Below, one piece after another: positions 1 to 7,880 of a DNA stretch of 42,190 bases. This stretch comes from an uncultured Bacteroidota bacterium (GTDB lineage Bacteria; Bacteroidota; Bacteroidia; Flavobacteriales; Flavobacteriaceae): positions 1 through 42,190 of the forward strand of contig CACMUP010000012.1 in the NCBI GenBank assembly GCA_902616905.1, read 5' to 3'. Each line of letters starts with the position of its first letter. The stretch's first letter is position 1. Under the pieces are notes generated by a model, which made no database searches, had not been told where the DNA came from, and worked only from the letters and a program-made list of their open reading frames with translations. The position numbers were made by a program, and so were the translations under genes.

Positions 1-1802
1 AAAAACTTGAATTTAAAAATAACTACAATAAATTTTCAACAGAAAAACTTATAAATACTTATAAAGAAATATATAAAAGTGATAATTGGATTAAAAGACA
101 CCAAGAATTAGTCTTTATAAATGAAATATTTGAAAAAAAATTTAAAATTGAATTTGAAAAACAAAAAAAACTTTTTAAAAAAAATGGTGGAAATGAAATA
201 GATTTTTTTTTCAGACCCGAATATAAAAAACAGTTTGATGAGTTAACATATGATTATCGTAAAAAGAGAAGAGACTTTTTTAAAAATCAAGAGGAAATTC
301 AAAAAGTTAATTTAGAGAGAAAAAAAGCTATAATCGAAGAAATAAAAAATCTTATTGACCAAAATCAAATCAATTCCCAGACGTATAAAAAATTTAGAAA
401 ACTTCAAGAAAGTTGGTACAAAACAGGTCATGTTGTAAGAAATCAAAGTCAAAATATTTGGGAAACCTTTAAACACCACGTGGAACGTTTTTATGGATTT
501 ATTCATTTAGATCGCGAATTTAGAGAGCTTGATTACAAGCATAACTATAAAGAAAAACTTAAAATAATTGAACGTGCTGAATCACTCCAAGAATATCCAG
601 ATATAATTAAAGCAACGAGAGATTTAAATATCCTTCATCTCCAATGGAAAAATGATTTAGGACCTGTTGCCAAAGAACATAATGAGAATTTATGGACCCG
701 TTTTCAAAAAGCAACTAAAATAATTCAAAAAAGAAGGCAAGACTATCAAAAAGATATTACGGGAATTATGAAAGAGAATTTAAAGAATAAAAATATTCTC
801 TTAAAAAAAATGAATTCATTGTTAAGTAAAAAAATAAAAAATCATAACGAATGGCAAAAAGCACTTGCTGAATTCAACTCTCTACGAGAGAATTTCAAAA
901 CTATTGGACATGTTCCTTCAAAAGAAAGTAAAGATTCATGGAAAAATTTTAGAGAAGTTGGAACTCATTTTATGCGTAAAAAAAATGAATTCTATAAGGA
1001 ACAAAAAAGAGAATTTAATGAAAACGTTAAATCAAAAAAAGAATTAATTTCTCGTTCAAAGATGATACTGGAAATGGAAGATTGGGATAAGCAAGTTAAT
1101 GAAATGAAAAATATTCAAAAGAAGTGGAAAACAATTGGTTTTGTTCCAAGAAAAATAGACAATAAATTATGGAAAGAATTTTCAATTACCCATAGAGATT
1201 TTTTTGATAGGATAAAATCAGGTTACAAAAAACTGTCACAACAACAGGAGGATTTAATGAATGAAAAAAATCAATTTTTAGAAAATTTAAAAAATCAAGA
1301 AATTAAATCTGATTACAAATTAATAAAAGAAGAGTTTGATGACAACTGGATCAGATGGCAGAAGTTAGGAACTTTAGATATTAAGAGTGAGTCAAAATTG
1401 AATCAATCATTTTCGAAATTATTTATTGATAAAGTAAAAAACATCAAATTAGAAAAAAAAGTTTCAAAAGACTTAATAATTTATTTTACCTCTATAATTC
1501 TTAAAAATGATCCCGTTAGTTTAGAAAAAGAATATCAAAATTCAAAAACTATTTTAACTAATTTAAAATCTGAATTAACACAACTTGAAAACAACTTAGA
1601 ATTTTTTACAAATTCAAGTAGCGAGAATCCTTTATTTAAAAATGTAGAAAAACAAATAGATGATTGTCAAAAAGAAATCGAAAAAGCACAAGAACAATAC
1701 ATTTTTTTAAAGCAATTAAAAAACATTCAGATGAAGAAATTTGCAGTTAATGTGTCTGAAAGTTCAAGTGATAAACAAGAGACTTTTAGTGAATTTAAAT
1801 AA
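1..1802 (+). CDS. DUF349 domain-containing protein, 5' end missing
   Basis: The reading frame is open from position 3 to the stop at 1800-1802, so the gene begins before the window and 599 residues are visible. A GTG at 480 is an internal codon, because conserved repeat sequence continues upstream of it. The protein is highly charged and rich in Lys, Glu and Asn, and carries about five DUF349-type helical repeats, each with a Trp-x-x-x-Gly or Trp-K-T-I-G core followed about 15 residues later by an aromatic (examples: WKTIGFVPRKIDNKLWKEF, WKNDLGPV). The last 100 residues look coiled-coil. No signal peptide can be judged because the start is missing. DUF349 proteins are common in Bacteroidota and have no settled function. 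The stop overlaps the convergent mazG by 8 bases. Confidence 0.85.
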   Translation, partial: KLEFKNNYNKFSTEKLINTYKEIYKSDNWIKRHQELVFINEIFEKKFKIEFEKQKKLFKKNGGNEIDFFFRPEYKKQFDELTYDYRKKRRDFFKNQEEIQKVNLERKKAIIEEIKNLIDQNQINSQTYKKFRKLQESWYKTGHVVRNQSQNIWETFKHHVERFYGFIHLDREFRELDYKHNYKEKLKIIERAESLQEYPDIIKATRDLNILHLQWKNDLGPVAKEHNENLWTRFQKATKIIQKRRQDYQKDITGIMKENLKNKNILLKKMNSLLSKKIKNHNEWQKALAEFNSLRENFKTIGHVPSKESKDSWKNFREVGTHFMRKKNEFYKEQKREFNENVKSKKELISRSKMILEMEDWDKQVNEMKNIQKKWKTIGFVPRKIDNKLWKEFSITHRDFFDRIKSGYKKLSQQQEDLMNEKNQFLENLKNQEIKSDYKLIKEEFDDNWIRWQKLGTLDIKSESKLNQSFSKLFIDKVKNIKLEKKVSKDLIIYFTSIILKNDPVSLEKEYQNSKTILTNLKSELTQLENNLEFFTNSSSENPLFKNVEKQIDDCQKEIEKAQEQYIFLKQLKNIQMKKFAVNVSESSSDKQETFSEFK

Positions 1803-2577
1803 GTAACTTACTTTTTGCTTCAGTCCACAAAGATTCCATTTGTGATAATGACATTTCGTTTAATTTTACACCCTTTTCTTTAGCTTTTTGTTCTATATAA
1901 TTAAACCTATTTATAAATTTTTGATTTGTACGTTCAAGTGAAGTGTCTGGACATATTTTTAAAATACGAGCATAGTTAATTAATGAAAATAATAAATCTC
2001 CAAATTCATTTTCAATTTTTTTAATATCTTTTTTTTCTACTTCAGTTTGTAACTCAATCATTTCTTCCTGTACTTTTTCCCAAACTTTTTCTATTGATTT
2101 CCAATCAAACCCCACTCCAGAAGCCTTTTCTTGAATCCTCTGGGCCTTAACTATAGATGGTAGTCCTTTAGGTACACCACTTAATACTGTTTTATTTTCT
2201 TCTCTTAGCTTTAATAATTCCCAATTTTTTTTTACTTCTTTTTCATCTTTCACTTTTAGTTCGCCATAGATATGTGGATGCCGATAAATAAGTTTATCTG
2301 ATATCTCATTAGCAACATCAGAAATATCAAAAGCATTTTCCTCACTTCCAAGTTTTGAATAAAATACAATGTGAAGTAATAGATCCCCTAGCTCTTTTTT
2401 AATTTGTGTTCGATCACCAGAAAGTATAGCTTCACCAAGTTCATAAGTTTCCTCAATTGTTAAATGCCTCAGACTTTCAAAAGTTTGTTTTTTATCCCAG
2501 GGACATTCTTCCCTTAAAGTATCCATTATATCAAGAACTCTTTCAATAGCTTTTAACTTTTCTTGCTTTGAATTCAT
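1795..2577 (-). CDS. mazG: Nucleoside triphosphate pyrophosphohydrolase MazG
   Basis: 260 residues, the usual size for two-domain MazG. The family hydrolyses NTPs and dNTPs to the monophosphate and pyrophosphate, cleaning the nucleotide pool in the cytoplasm. Both all-alpha metal-binding domains are visible: the first has EETYE at 42-46 with KELGD at 61-65 and the RHPHIYG motif at 99-105; the second has EEMIE at 171-175 with EFGD at 191-194. These are the EExxE...ExxD magnesium ligands. It is the last gene of the ruvX-def-DUF5606-mazG run. Its ATG shares one base with the stop codon of the DUF5606 gene (TAATG), suggesting translational coupling. The 3' end overlaps the convergent DUF349 gene by 8 bases. 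MazG assignment is firm; preferred substrate cannot be read from sequence. Confidence 0.95.
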   Translation of the reverse strand: MNSKQEKLKAIERVLDIMDTLREECPWDKKQTFESLRHLTIEETYELGEAILSGDRTQIKKELGDLLLHIVFYSKLGSEENAFDISDVANEISDKLIYRHPHIYGELKVKDEKEVKKNWELLKLREENKTVLSGVPKGLPSIVKAQRIQEKASGVGFDWKSIEKVWEKVQEEMIELQTEVEKKDIKKIENEFGDLLFSLINYARILKICPDTSLERTNQKFINRFNYIEQKAKEKGVKLNEMSLSQMESLWTEAKSKLLI

Positions 2578-3029
2578 TACTGTTTCTTAGTTTGTGTTGA
2601 ATTATCTTTTTTATGGGTTTTAGGTGTTTTATCAATTTGTTTATCAAATTTTATAATTTTTTGTGTAACTAAAATATTATACCATTTAATTATTTTTTTT
2701 ATATCACTTGTATAAACTCTTTCCTTATCATAATCATCAATAATTTTTAAAAAATAAGCCTCAAGATCTAAAGAATTTGCTTTGGGCACTACTCTAGAAA
2801 TTTTGCCAGACTCGAATAATAACATTTTTTCAAATACTTCCGATAGATTTATTTCATTTCCAATACAATAGACCTGAATTTCACTTAAATAACTAATCTG
2901 TTGATTAATAGTTGTTATTACTCTTTTTCCATCTACAAGTGAAGTCGCTATAACGCCTCCTTTTGTTTTTGTGTTTAATTTATACAGCCCTTGACGTCCA
3001 GATATTGTTAATATTTCATTTAATTTCAT
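2577..3029 (-). CDS. DUF5606 family protein
   Basis: 150 residues, no signal peptide or membrane segment, so probably cytoplasmic. The N-terminus (MKLNEILTISGRQGLYK) and the segment with GGVIATSLVDGKR match my recollection of the Bacteroidota-restricted DUF5606 family, which has no known function. Residues 1-125 form the conserved domain; the last 20 are a low-complexity Lys/Thr/Gln tail. It lies two bases downstream of def and shares one base with mazG, so it is almost certainly co-transcribed with a deformylase and a nucleotide-pool enzyme. That placement suggests a housekeeping role but does not define one. Confidence 0.8.
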   Translation of the reverse strand: MKLNEILTISGRQGLYKLNTKTKGGVIATSLVDGKRVITTINQQISYLSEIQVYCIGNEINLSEVFEKMLLFESGKISRVVPKANSLDLEAYFLKIIDDYDKERVYTSDIKKIIKWYNILVTQKIIKFDKQIDKTPKTHKKDNSTQTKKQ

Positions 3030-3031
3030 TT

Positions 3032-3619
3032 TTATCTTTTTATTTTTTTAGGAAAACTCATTTTGTAATCTACCGTAATGTCTCCTTTTAAAATTGAATT
3101 TAATTTTCCTTTTATCAGTCTCTTTTTCAAAGGAGATAAGTGATCAACAAATAGTATCCCCTCAATGTGATCATATTCGTGCTGAACAACTCTAGCTGAA
3201 AGACCTTTTAAATTTATCTTCTTAGAATTAAAATTTTCATCGAAATATTCTAAGGTAATTTTTTCTTTTCTTGATACATCTTCTCTTACATCAGGAATAC
3301 TCAAACATCCCTCGTTAAAATTCCATTCGTTTCCCCCCTCTAAAGAAATATTTGGATTAATAAAAACCTTTTTAAAATTTCTCAATGTTTCTATCTCTTC
3401 ATCAGTCATATTTTCTTTATCAACAAAAGGGGAAGCATCTATGACAAAAAGACGAATTGATATACCAATTTGAGGTGCAGCTAGTCCAACTCCTTGGGCT
3501 GCATACATAGTTTCCCACATATTATCGATAAGTTCATTTAAATTTGGATAATCTTGTGTAATTTCTATTGCCTCCTTTTTTAAAATTGGTGAGCCATAAG
3601 ATAGTATAGGTAATATCAT
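3032..3619 (-). CDS. def: Peptide deformylase
   Basis: 195 residues. It removes the formyl group from the initiator methionine of nascent proteins at the ribosome exit, using a catalytic divalent metal. All three diagnostic motifs are intact: GVGLAAPQ at 43-50, EGCLS at 103-107 with the metal-binding Cys105, and HEYDH at 147-151 providing two metal-binding His and the catalytic Glu. The insert between motifs 1 and 2 (about residues 62-100) is the longer form seen in Bacteroidota. The ATG overlaps the ruvX stop by one base. It is one of the most secure calls in the window. Confidence 0.98.
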   Translation of the reverse strand: MILPILSYGSPILKKEAIEITQDYPNLNELIDNMWETMYAAQGVGLAAPQIGISIRLFVIDASPFVDKENMTDEEIETLRNFKKVFINPNISLEGGNEWNFNEGCLSIPDVREDVSRKEKITLEYFDENFNSKKINLKGLSARVVQHEYDHIEGILFVDHLSPLKKRLIKGKLNSILKGDITVDYKMSFPKKIKR

Positions 3620-4035
3620 TAATTATTTTTTTTATCTAAATAAGATTGTAAAATTATTGTCGCACTAATTTGATCTAATAGACCTTTATTTGAGCGTTTT
3701 TTTTTCTTAATCCCTAAATTAATTATTACTTGTTTAGCCATTTTAGAAGTATATCGTTCATCATGACGCTCTATCTTTTTGTTTGGAAAATACTTTTTCA
3801 ATTCCAAAATAAAATCTTTAATTCTGTTTTCTAATTCTGAGGGTGTACCATCTTTTTGAATAGGTTTCCCAATTATGAAGGCATCTACCTCTTCGTTTTT
3901 AAAATAGTCCTGAATATAACTTATTACTATATTGGTAGGTAAGTTTTTTAATCCAGTGGCAATAATTTTATTAGGATCTGTATAAGCTAAACCTGTACTT
4001 TTTATGCCAAAATCTATACCAACTAAGCAACCCAT
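3619..4035 (-). CDS. ruvX: RuvX/YqgF family Holliday-junction resolvase-like nuclease
   Basis: 138 residues with the RNase H-like fold of YqgF/RuvX, proposed in other bacteria to act in 16S rRNA 5' end maturation and/or junction resolution. Visible acidic active-site residues are Asp8 in GIDFG, Glu93 in HDERYTS and Asp121 in LLDQISA, giving the expected three carboxylates; the IIGKP motif lies at about 54-58. It is the first gene of the minus-strand run ruvX-def-DUF5606-mazG. A TATATTTG -7 element lies only about 12 bases before its ATG, predicting a very short leader. Confidence 0.95.
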   Translation of the reverse strand: MGCLVGIDFGIKSTGLAYTDPNKIIATGLKNLPTNIVISYIQDYFKNEEVDAFIIGKPIQKDGTPSELENRIKDFILELKKYFPNKKIERHDERYTSKMAKQVIINLGIKKKKRSNKGLLDQISATIILQSYLDKKNN

Positions 4036-4047
4036 AACTATTTTTTA

Positions 4048-4055
4048 CAAATATA
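4048..4055 (-). promoter_or_regulatory. Bacteroidota -7 element for the ruvX-def-DUF5606-mazG operon
   Basis: On the minus strand these bases read TATATTTG, an exact TAnnTTTG match. The ATG of ruvX starts 12 bases after the G, so a start site 4-7 bases downstream gives a leader of about 6-9 bases with no room for a Shine-Dalgarno sequence. No TTTG -33 element is found at the usual 19-20 base spacing, so the call rests on the -7 box and its position. Confidence 0.55.
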
Positions 4056-4101
4056 CTTTTTTTCAATCTGACCTTCTTTATTTCAATCAATCCGAATTTT
4101 T

Positions 4102-4109
4102 TACCTTTG
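4102..4109 (+). promoter_or_regulatory. Bacteroidota -7 element for dapD
   Basis: Reads TACCTTTG, an exact TAnnTTTG match, ending 10 bases before the first plausible ATG of dapD (4120). It lies back to back with the minus-strand ruvX promoter in the same 81-base divergent gap. A clear -33 TTTG at the standard spacing is not present. Confidence 0.55.
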
Positions 4110-4119
4110 AAAAAAATTG

Positions 4120-4929
4120 ATGATGAGAGACATAATTGAATCTGCATGGAATAATAGAGATCTACTTGAAGAGTCTGAAACTCAGGAAACTATAAGAAGC
4201 GTTATAGAAAAGCTTGATCAGGGTAAAATTCGAGTTGCTGAACCGTTTGGAAATGGATGGAGGGTAAATGAATGGATTAAAAAAGCAGTTGTACTTTACT
4301 TTCCTATACAAAAAATGGAAACTCATGAAGCAGGCCCATTAGAATTCCACGACAAGATTCCATTAAAATCAGGTTACAAAGAAAAGGGTATAAGAGTTGT
4401 TCCACATGCCTTATCAAGGCACGGCTCTTACATCTCTAGAGGAGTAATTATGATGCCAAGTTTTGTAAATATTGGAGCATATATTGATCAGGGAACTATG
4501 GTAGATACATGGGCCACTGTTGGAAGTTGTGCCCAAATAGGAAAAAATGTTCATTTAAGTGGAGGGGTTGGCATTGGAGGGGTCTTAGAACCTTTACAAG
4601 CAGCTCCTGTTATTGTTGAAGATAACGCCTTTTTAGGTTCTAGGTGTATTGTTGTTGAAGGAGTACGAATTGAAGAAGAAGCAGTTCTTGGAGCAAATGT
4701 AGTATTAACTTCGTCTACCAAGATTATAGATATAACTGGTGATAAACCAAAAGAATTAAAAGGAATTGTACCAAAGAGATCCGTAGTAATTCCTGGAAGT
4801 TATACCAAAGAATTTTCAGCTGGAAACTATCAGGTACCGTGTGCTCTTATAATTGGAAAAAGAAAAGAGAGTACTAATAAAAAAACCTCTTTGAATGATG
4901 CTTTGAGAGCACATGATATTGCAGTGTAA
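4120..4929 (+). CDS. dapD: 2,3,4,5-tetrahydropyridine-2,6-dicarboxylate N-succinyltransferase
   Basis: About 269 residues. It transfers succinyl from succinyl-CoA to tetrahydrodipicolinate in the succinylase branch of diaminopimelate/lysine synthesis in the cytoplasm. The N-terminal helical domain is followed by a left-handed beta-helix built from hexapeptide repeats (for example VNIGAYIDQGTMVDTWATVG, then GKNVHLSGGVGIGGVLEP), as expected for this trimeric enzyme family. The frame opens with TTG at 4117, then ATG at 4120 and 4123; a TAccTTTG promoter box at 4102-4109 leaves only a very short leader, so I place the start at an ATG (4120, possibly 4123). lysA of the same pathway is 13 kb away. 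Confidence 0.97.
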   Translation: MMRDIIESAWNNRDLLEESETQETIRSVIEKLDQGKIRVAEPFGNGWRVNEWIKKAVVLYFPIQKMETHEAGPLEFHDKIPLKSGYKEKGIRVVPHALSRHGSYISRGVIMMPSFVNIGAYIDQGTMVDTWATVGSCAQIGKNVHLSGGVGIGGVLEPLQAAPVIVEDNAFLGSRCIVVEGVRIEEEAVLGANVVLTSSTKIIDITGDKPKELKGIVPKRSVVIPGSYTKEFSAGNYQVPCALIIGKRKESTNKKTSLNDALRAHDIAV

Positions 4930-4959
4930 GTTATTTTGAAAATTTGAATTCTATTGTAA

Positions 4960-6399
4960 GTGGAATTAAATGATAACTTTTTGGAAGCTTTAAAAAAATC
5001 ATTTTTTAACGTAATTAAAAATGAAGCTAATTATCTAAATTCAAAAGTCTACTTAATTGGAGGATTTGTTAGAGATCATTTACTTAATAGACAGTTTAAA
5101 AAAGACATTGATATAGTCGTCGTTGGTTCAGGTATTGAGCTTGCAAAAGCTGTTCAAAAAAAACTTAAAGGTGCAAAACCAGTTAAAATTTTCAAAAATT
5201 ATGGTACTGCCATGATCAAATATGGTGAAATTAATTTAGAATTTGTTGGTTCCAGAAAAGAATCGTATGATTTGAATAGTAGGAATCCAAAGGTAATGCC
5301 TAGTTCATTAAATGAAGATCAAAAACGAAGAGACTTTACAATTAATGCGCTAGCTGTAAGCTTGAATAACAAAAATTTTGGAGATATTATAGATCCATTT
5401 AGTGGGATAAAAGATCTAAAAAATAAAATTCTTAGAACTCCACTAGATCCAAATATTACTTATTCAGATGACCCCTTACGTATGTTAAGAGCAATACGTT
5501 TTGCAACTCAATTAGATTTTACTATTGATGAAGATTCATTACAAGCTATTAAGCAAAACGCTGTGCGCATTAAAATAATTTCTAAAGAACGCATAGTAGA
5601 TGAGCTTAGCATGATCTTGGCAACTGAAAACCCTTCAAAAGGATTTATATTGTTGGAAAATACCGGCCTTCTTAATCTTATTCTTCCTGAGCTTACTGCT
5701 TTAAGAGGAGTTGACGAAATCAACGGTAATAAGCATAAGGATAATTTCTATCATACATTAGAAGTCGTAGATAATTTATGCTTAAGAAGCAAGAATATTT
5801 GGCTTAGATGGGCAGCTTTATTTCATGATATTGGTAAAGGACCAACTAAAAAATACTTGCCAAAAATAGGTTGGACTTTTCATAATCATGAGTTCATTGG
5901 CGCAAAAATGATTTTTGAAATTTTTAAAAGACTAAGAATGCCTTTGAACGATAAAATGAAATATGTTCAAAAGATTGTATTTATGAGTTCAAGGCCCATT
6001 ATTATTTCTGAGGATCATATAACAGATTCAGCTATTAGAAGACTAGTTTTTGATGCAGGCCCTGATATCGAAGATCTTATTACACTATGTGAAGCAGATA
6101 TTACAACTAAAAACCCAGTGCGTTTTAAAAAATATCATAATAATTTTAAAATTGTTCGAGAAAAAATTAAGTCTGTAGAAGAAAAAGATCATCTTCGTAA
6201 CTTTCAACCTCCTGTTAATGGAAAGAAAATAATGTCATTTTTTGGCTTAAAACCATCTAAAGAAATTGGTATTATTAAACACGCTATCAAAGAAGCAATT
6301 TTAGAAGGTGAAATTCCTAATGAATTTAATGCGGCATATGAAAGAATGAAAAAAGAAGGAAAAAAATTGGGATTAAAACCTTATGAAAAACCTATATAA
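4960..6399 (+). CDS. CCA-adding / poly(A) polymerase-type nucleotidyltransferase with HD domain
   Basis: 479 residues. Class II nucleotidyltransferase head: GGFVRD at 34-39, metal-binding Asp49 and Asp51 in KDIDIV, and the nucleotide-binding RRDFTIN at 123-129. A C-terminal HD hydrolase domain has its His-Asp at 289-290 (FHDIGKG). This architecture is normally annotated in Bacteroidota as CCA tRNA nucleotidyltransferase, repairing tRNA 3' ends. The start is GTG at 4960: an in-frame TAA lies directly before it and no ATG occurs before the conserved GGFVRD. It follows dapD by 30 bases and overlaps the heme A synthase gene by 17 bases. A pure poly(A) polymerase activity cannot be excluded from sequence alone. 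Confidence 0.88.
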   Translation: MELNDNFLEALKKSFFNVIKNEANYLNSKVYLIGGFVRDHLLNRQFKKDIDIVVVGSGIELAKAVQKKLKGAKPVKIFKNYGTAMIKYGEINLEFVGSRKESYDLNSRNPKVMPSSLNEDQKRRDFTINALAVSLNNKNFGDIIDPFSGIKDLKNKILRTPLDPNITYSDDPLRMLRAIRFATQLDFTIDEDSLQAIKQNAVRIKIISKERIVDELSMILATENPSKGFILLENTGLLNLILPELTALRGVDEINGNKHKDNFYHTLEVVDNLCLRSKNIWLRWAALFHDIGKGPTKKYLPKIGWTFHNHEFIGAKMIFEIFKRLRMPLNDKMKYVQKIVFMSSRPIIISEDHITDSAIRRLVFDAGPDIEDLITLCEADITTKNPVRFKKYHNNFKIVREKIKSVEEKDHLRNFQPPVNGKKIMSFFGLKPSKEIGIIKHAIKEAILEGEIPNEFNAAYERMKKEGKKLGLKPYEKPI

Positions 6400-7426
6400 A
6401 TTTCTATTAATTCTAAGTTTGTCTTTAGTATACTTAGTAATTGCAGCGGGATCAATAGTGCGTATGACGGGAAGTGGTATGGGGTGTCCTGATTGGCCAA
6501 AATGCTTTGGATATTTAATACCACCTACTGAAAAATCCCAACTTGAATGGAAACCTCTCAATTCGTACAAAAAAGGACAGATTATAATAGTAGATGAAAC
6601 TTTAAAAGTTGCATCTTTTGATTTTGTAAGTGGAGATTATTTTAAAAATCAAAATTGGTACCCCTATACCAAACATGACTACGCTGTTTTTAACGCGACT
6701 CACACATGGGTTGAATTTATAAATAGATTATTAGGGGTAATCGCTGGTCTATCTATCCTAGCTTTATTTATTGTTTCTTTTGAGAAGATAAAAAAAGATA
6801 CTTTAGTGACATTTATATCATTCTTGATAATTGTGGGAATGGGATTCCAGGCATGGTTAGGTAAAACTGTTGTTGATTCTAATTTGCTGCCCTTTAAAAT
6901 AACAATTCATATGGGAATGGCATTTATTATTGTGTTTCTTTTGATTATCCTTTTATATCGTGAAAATAAACCTCAAAAAAAAATATCATATAATAAAACT
7001 TTAAAGCTTCTAGTAGTTTTAGGTTCAGCATTAACCGTATTACAAATTGGTATGGGTACTCAGGTTCGCCAGTATGTAGATGAACAGATTCATGATTGGG
7101 GGCTTAACAATTCACTTAAATGGTTAATTGAAGCTCCTATTATATTTTATATTCATAGAAGCTTTTCGTTACTAGTTCTAATAACAAATGGTTTAATTGC
7201 TTTCATGTTGTATAGAATTAAACATTTTCCAATAGAATTTTTAGGAATTTTATTTTTTATTGTGTTAGAAATAATAACAGGGATATTGATGTACTATTTT
7301 GATTTTCCATTTTCATCACAACCGATTCATTTATTAGTCGCATCTTTTTTATTTGGAGCCCAGAGTTATTTTATGATTCGTATATTTAAAAATGATTTAC
7401 AGAATTCGAGTTATTTTAGACGTTGA
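6383..7426 (+). CDS. ctaA: Heme A synthase, COX15/CtaA family
   Basis: 347 residues with about eight hydrophobic membrane segments. It oxidises the C8 methyl of heme O to a formyl group, giving heme A for cytochrome c oxidase in the inner membrane. Typical features: TGSGMGCPDWPKC near 29-41 carrying the paired cysteines Cys35 and Cys41 of the first extracytoplasmic loop, and conserved heme-ligand histidines in HTWVEFINR, IHMGMAF, IHRSF and QPIHLL. The ATG lies 17 bases inside the preceding nucleotidyltransferase gene, and its own 3' end overlaps the next gene by 35 bases, so the three are probably one transcript. No cytochrome oxidase genes are next to it. Confidence 0.95.
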   Translation: MKNLYKFLLILSLSLVYLVIAAGSIVRMTGSGMGCPDWPKCFGYLIPPTEKSQLEWKPLNSYKKGQIIIVDETLKVASFDFVSGDYFKNQNWYPYTKHDYAVFNATHTWVEFINRLLGVIAGLSILALFIVSFEKIKKDTLVTFISFLIIVGMGFQAWLGKTVVDSNLLPFKITIHMGMAFIIVFLLIILLYRENKPQKKISYNKTLKLLVVLGSALTVLQIGMGTQVRQYVDEQIHDWGLNNSLKWLIEAPIIFYIHRSFSLLVLITNGLIAFMLYRIKHFPIEFLGILFFIVLEIITGILMYYFDFPFSSQPIHLLVASFLFGAQSYFMIRIFKNDLQNSSYFRR

Positions 7427-7880
7427 TGATGATGTACTTCGAGACATTGAAATAAGTTCAACTTCAACTCTAGAAGATTTACATAATGCAATTATCCAAT
7501 CATTTGGTTTTTTAGGAAACGAGATGGCCTCTTTTTATGAGTCTGACGAAAATTGGACTCAAAAGGACGAACTACCACTTGAGTCTTTAGATGCTGGAAT
7601 CAATAAAAAAGATGAAATATTAAATACTGTTTTGACATTTTCTAAACCAAAACTAATATACGTGTATGATTTTTTAAATCTTTGGACTTTTTATGTAGAA
7701 CTTAAAGAAGAGGGTGAAATTATTCCAGGAGTAACATATCCTAATTTAATCCATTCAAAAGGTGATGTCCCTGAAGAGGCTCCACCTAAAATATTTGAAA
7801 CTGATGGTGAAGAAAATTATTCCAATAATGATATGGATATGAATGAAGATATTAGTGATGAAGATAGCTCATTTTATTAA
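7392..7880 (+). CDS. Plasmid pRiA4b ORF-3-like family protein
   Basis: 162 residues, cytoplasmic. The N-terminal beta-rich segment (MIYRIRVILD, then LEDLHNAIIQSFGF) and the core YVYDFLNLWTFYVEL match the pRiA4b ORF-3-like fold, often annotated as 'IS1096 element passenger TnpR'. The family name comes from plasmid and transposon contexts, but nothing mobile is present here: no inverted repeats and no transposase. The last 30 residues are very acidic (Asp/Glu/Asn). It starts 35 bases inside the heme A synthase gene, an overlap long enough to imply co-translation or at least co-transcription. Its stop overlaps the convergent 353-residue gene by 4 bases. Biochemical function is unknown. Confidence 0.85.
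   Translation: MIYRIRVILDVDDDVLRDIEISSTSTLEDLHNAIIQSFGFLGNEMASFYESDENWTQKDELPLESLDAGINKKDEILNTVLTFSKPKLIYVYDFLNLWTFYVELKEEGEIIPGVTYPNLIHSKGDVPEEAPPKIFETDGEENYSNNDMDMNEDISDEDSSFY

Noticed and set aside
480-482. GTG as the start of the DUF349 gene
   Set aside because: The frame is open back to position 3 with DUF349-like repeats upstream, so it is an internal codon of a gene cut by the window edge.
7392-7880. A mobile-element passenger gene, because the family is often labelled IS1096 TnpR
   Set aside because: No transposase, terminal inverted repeats or target duplication; the gene is embedded in a heme A synthase operon.
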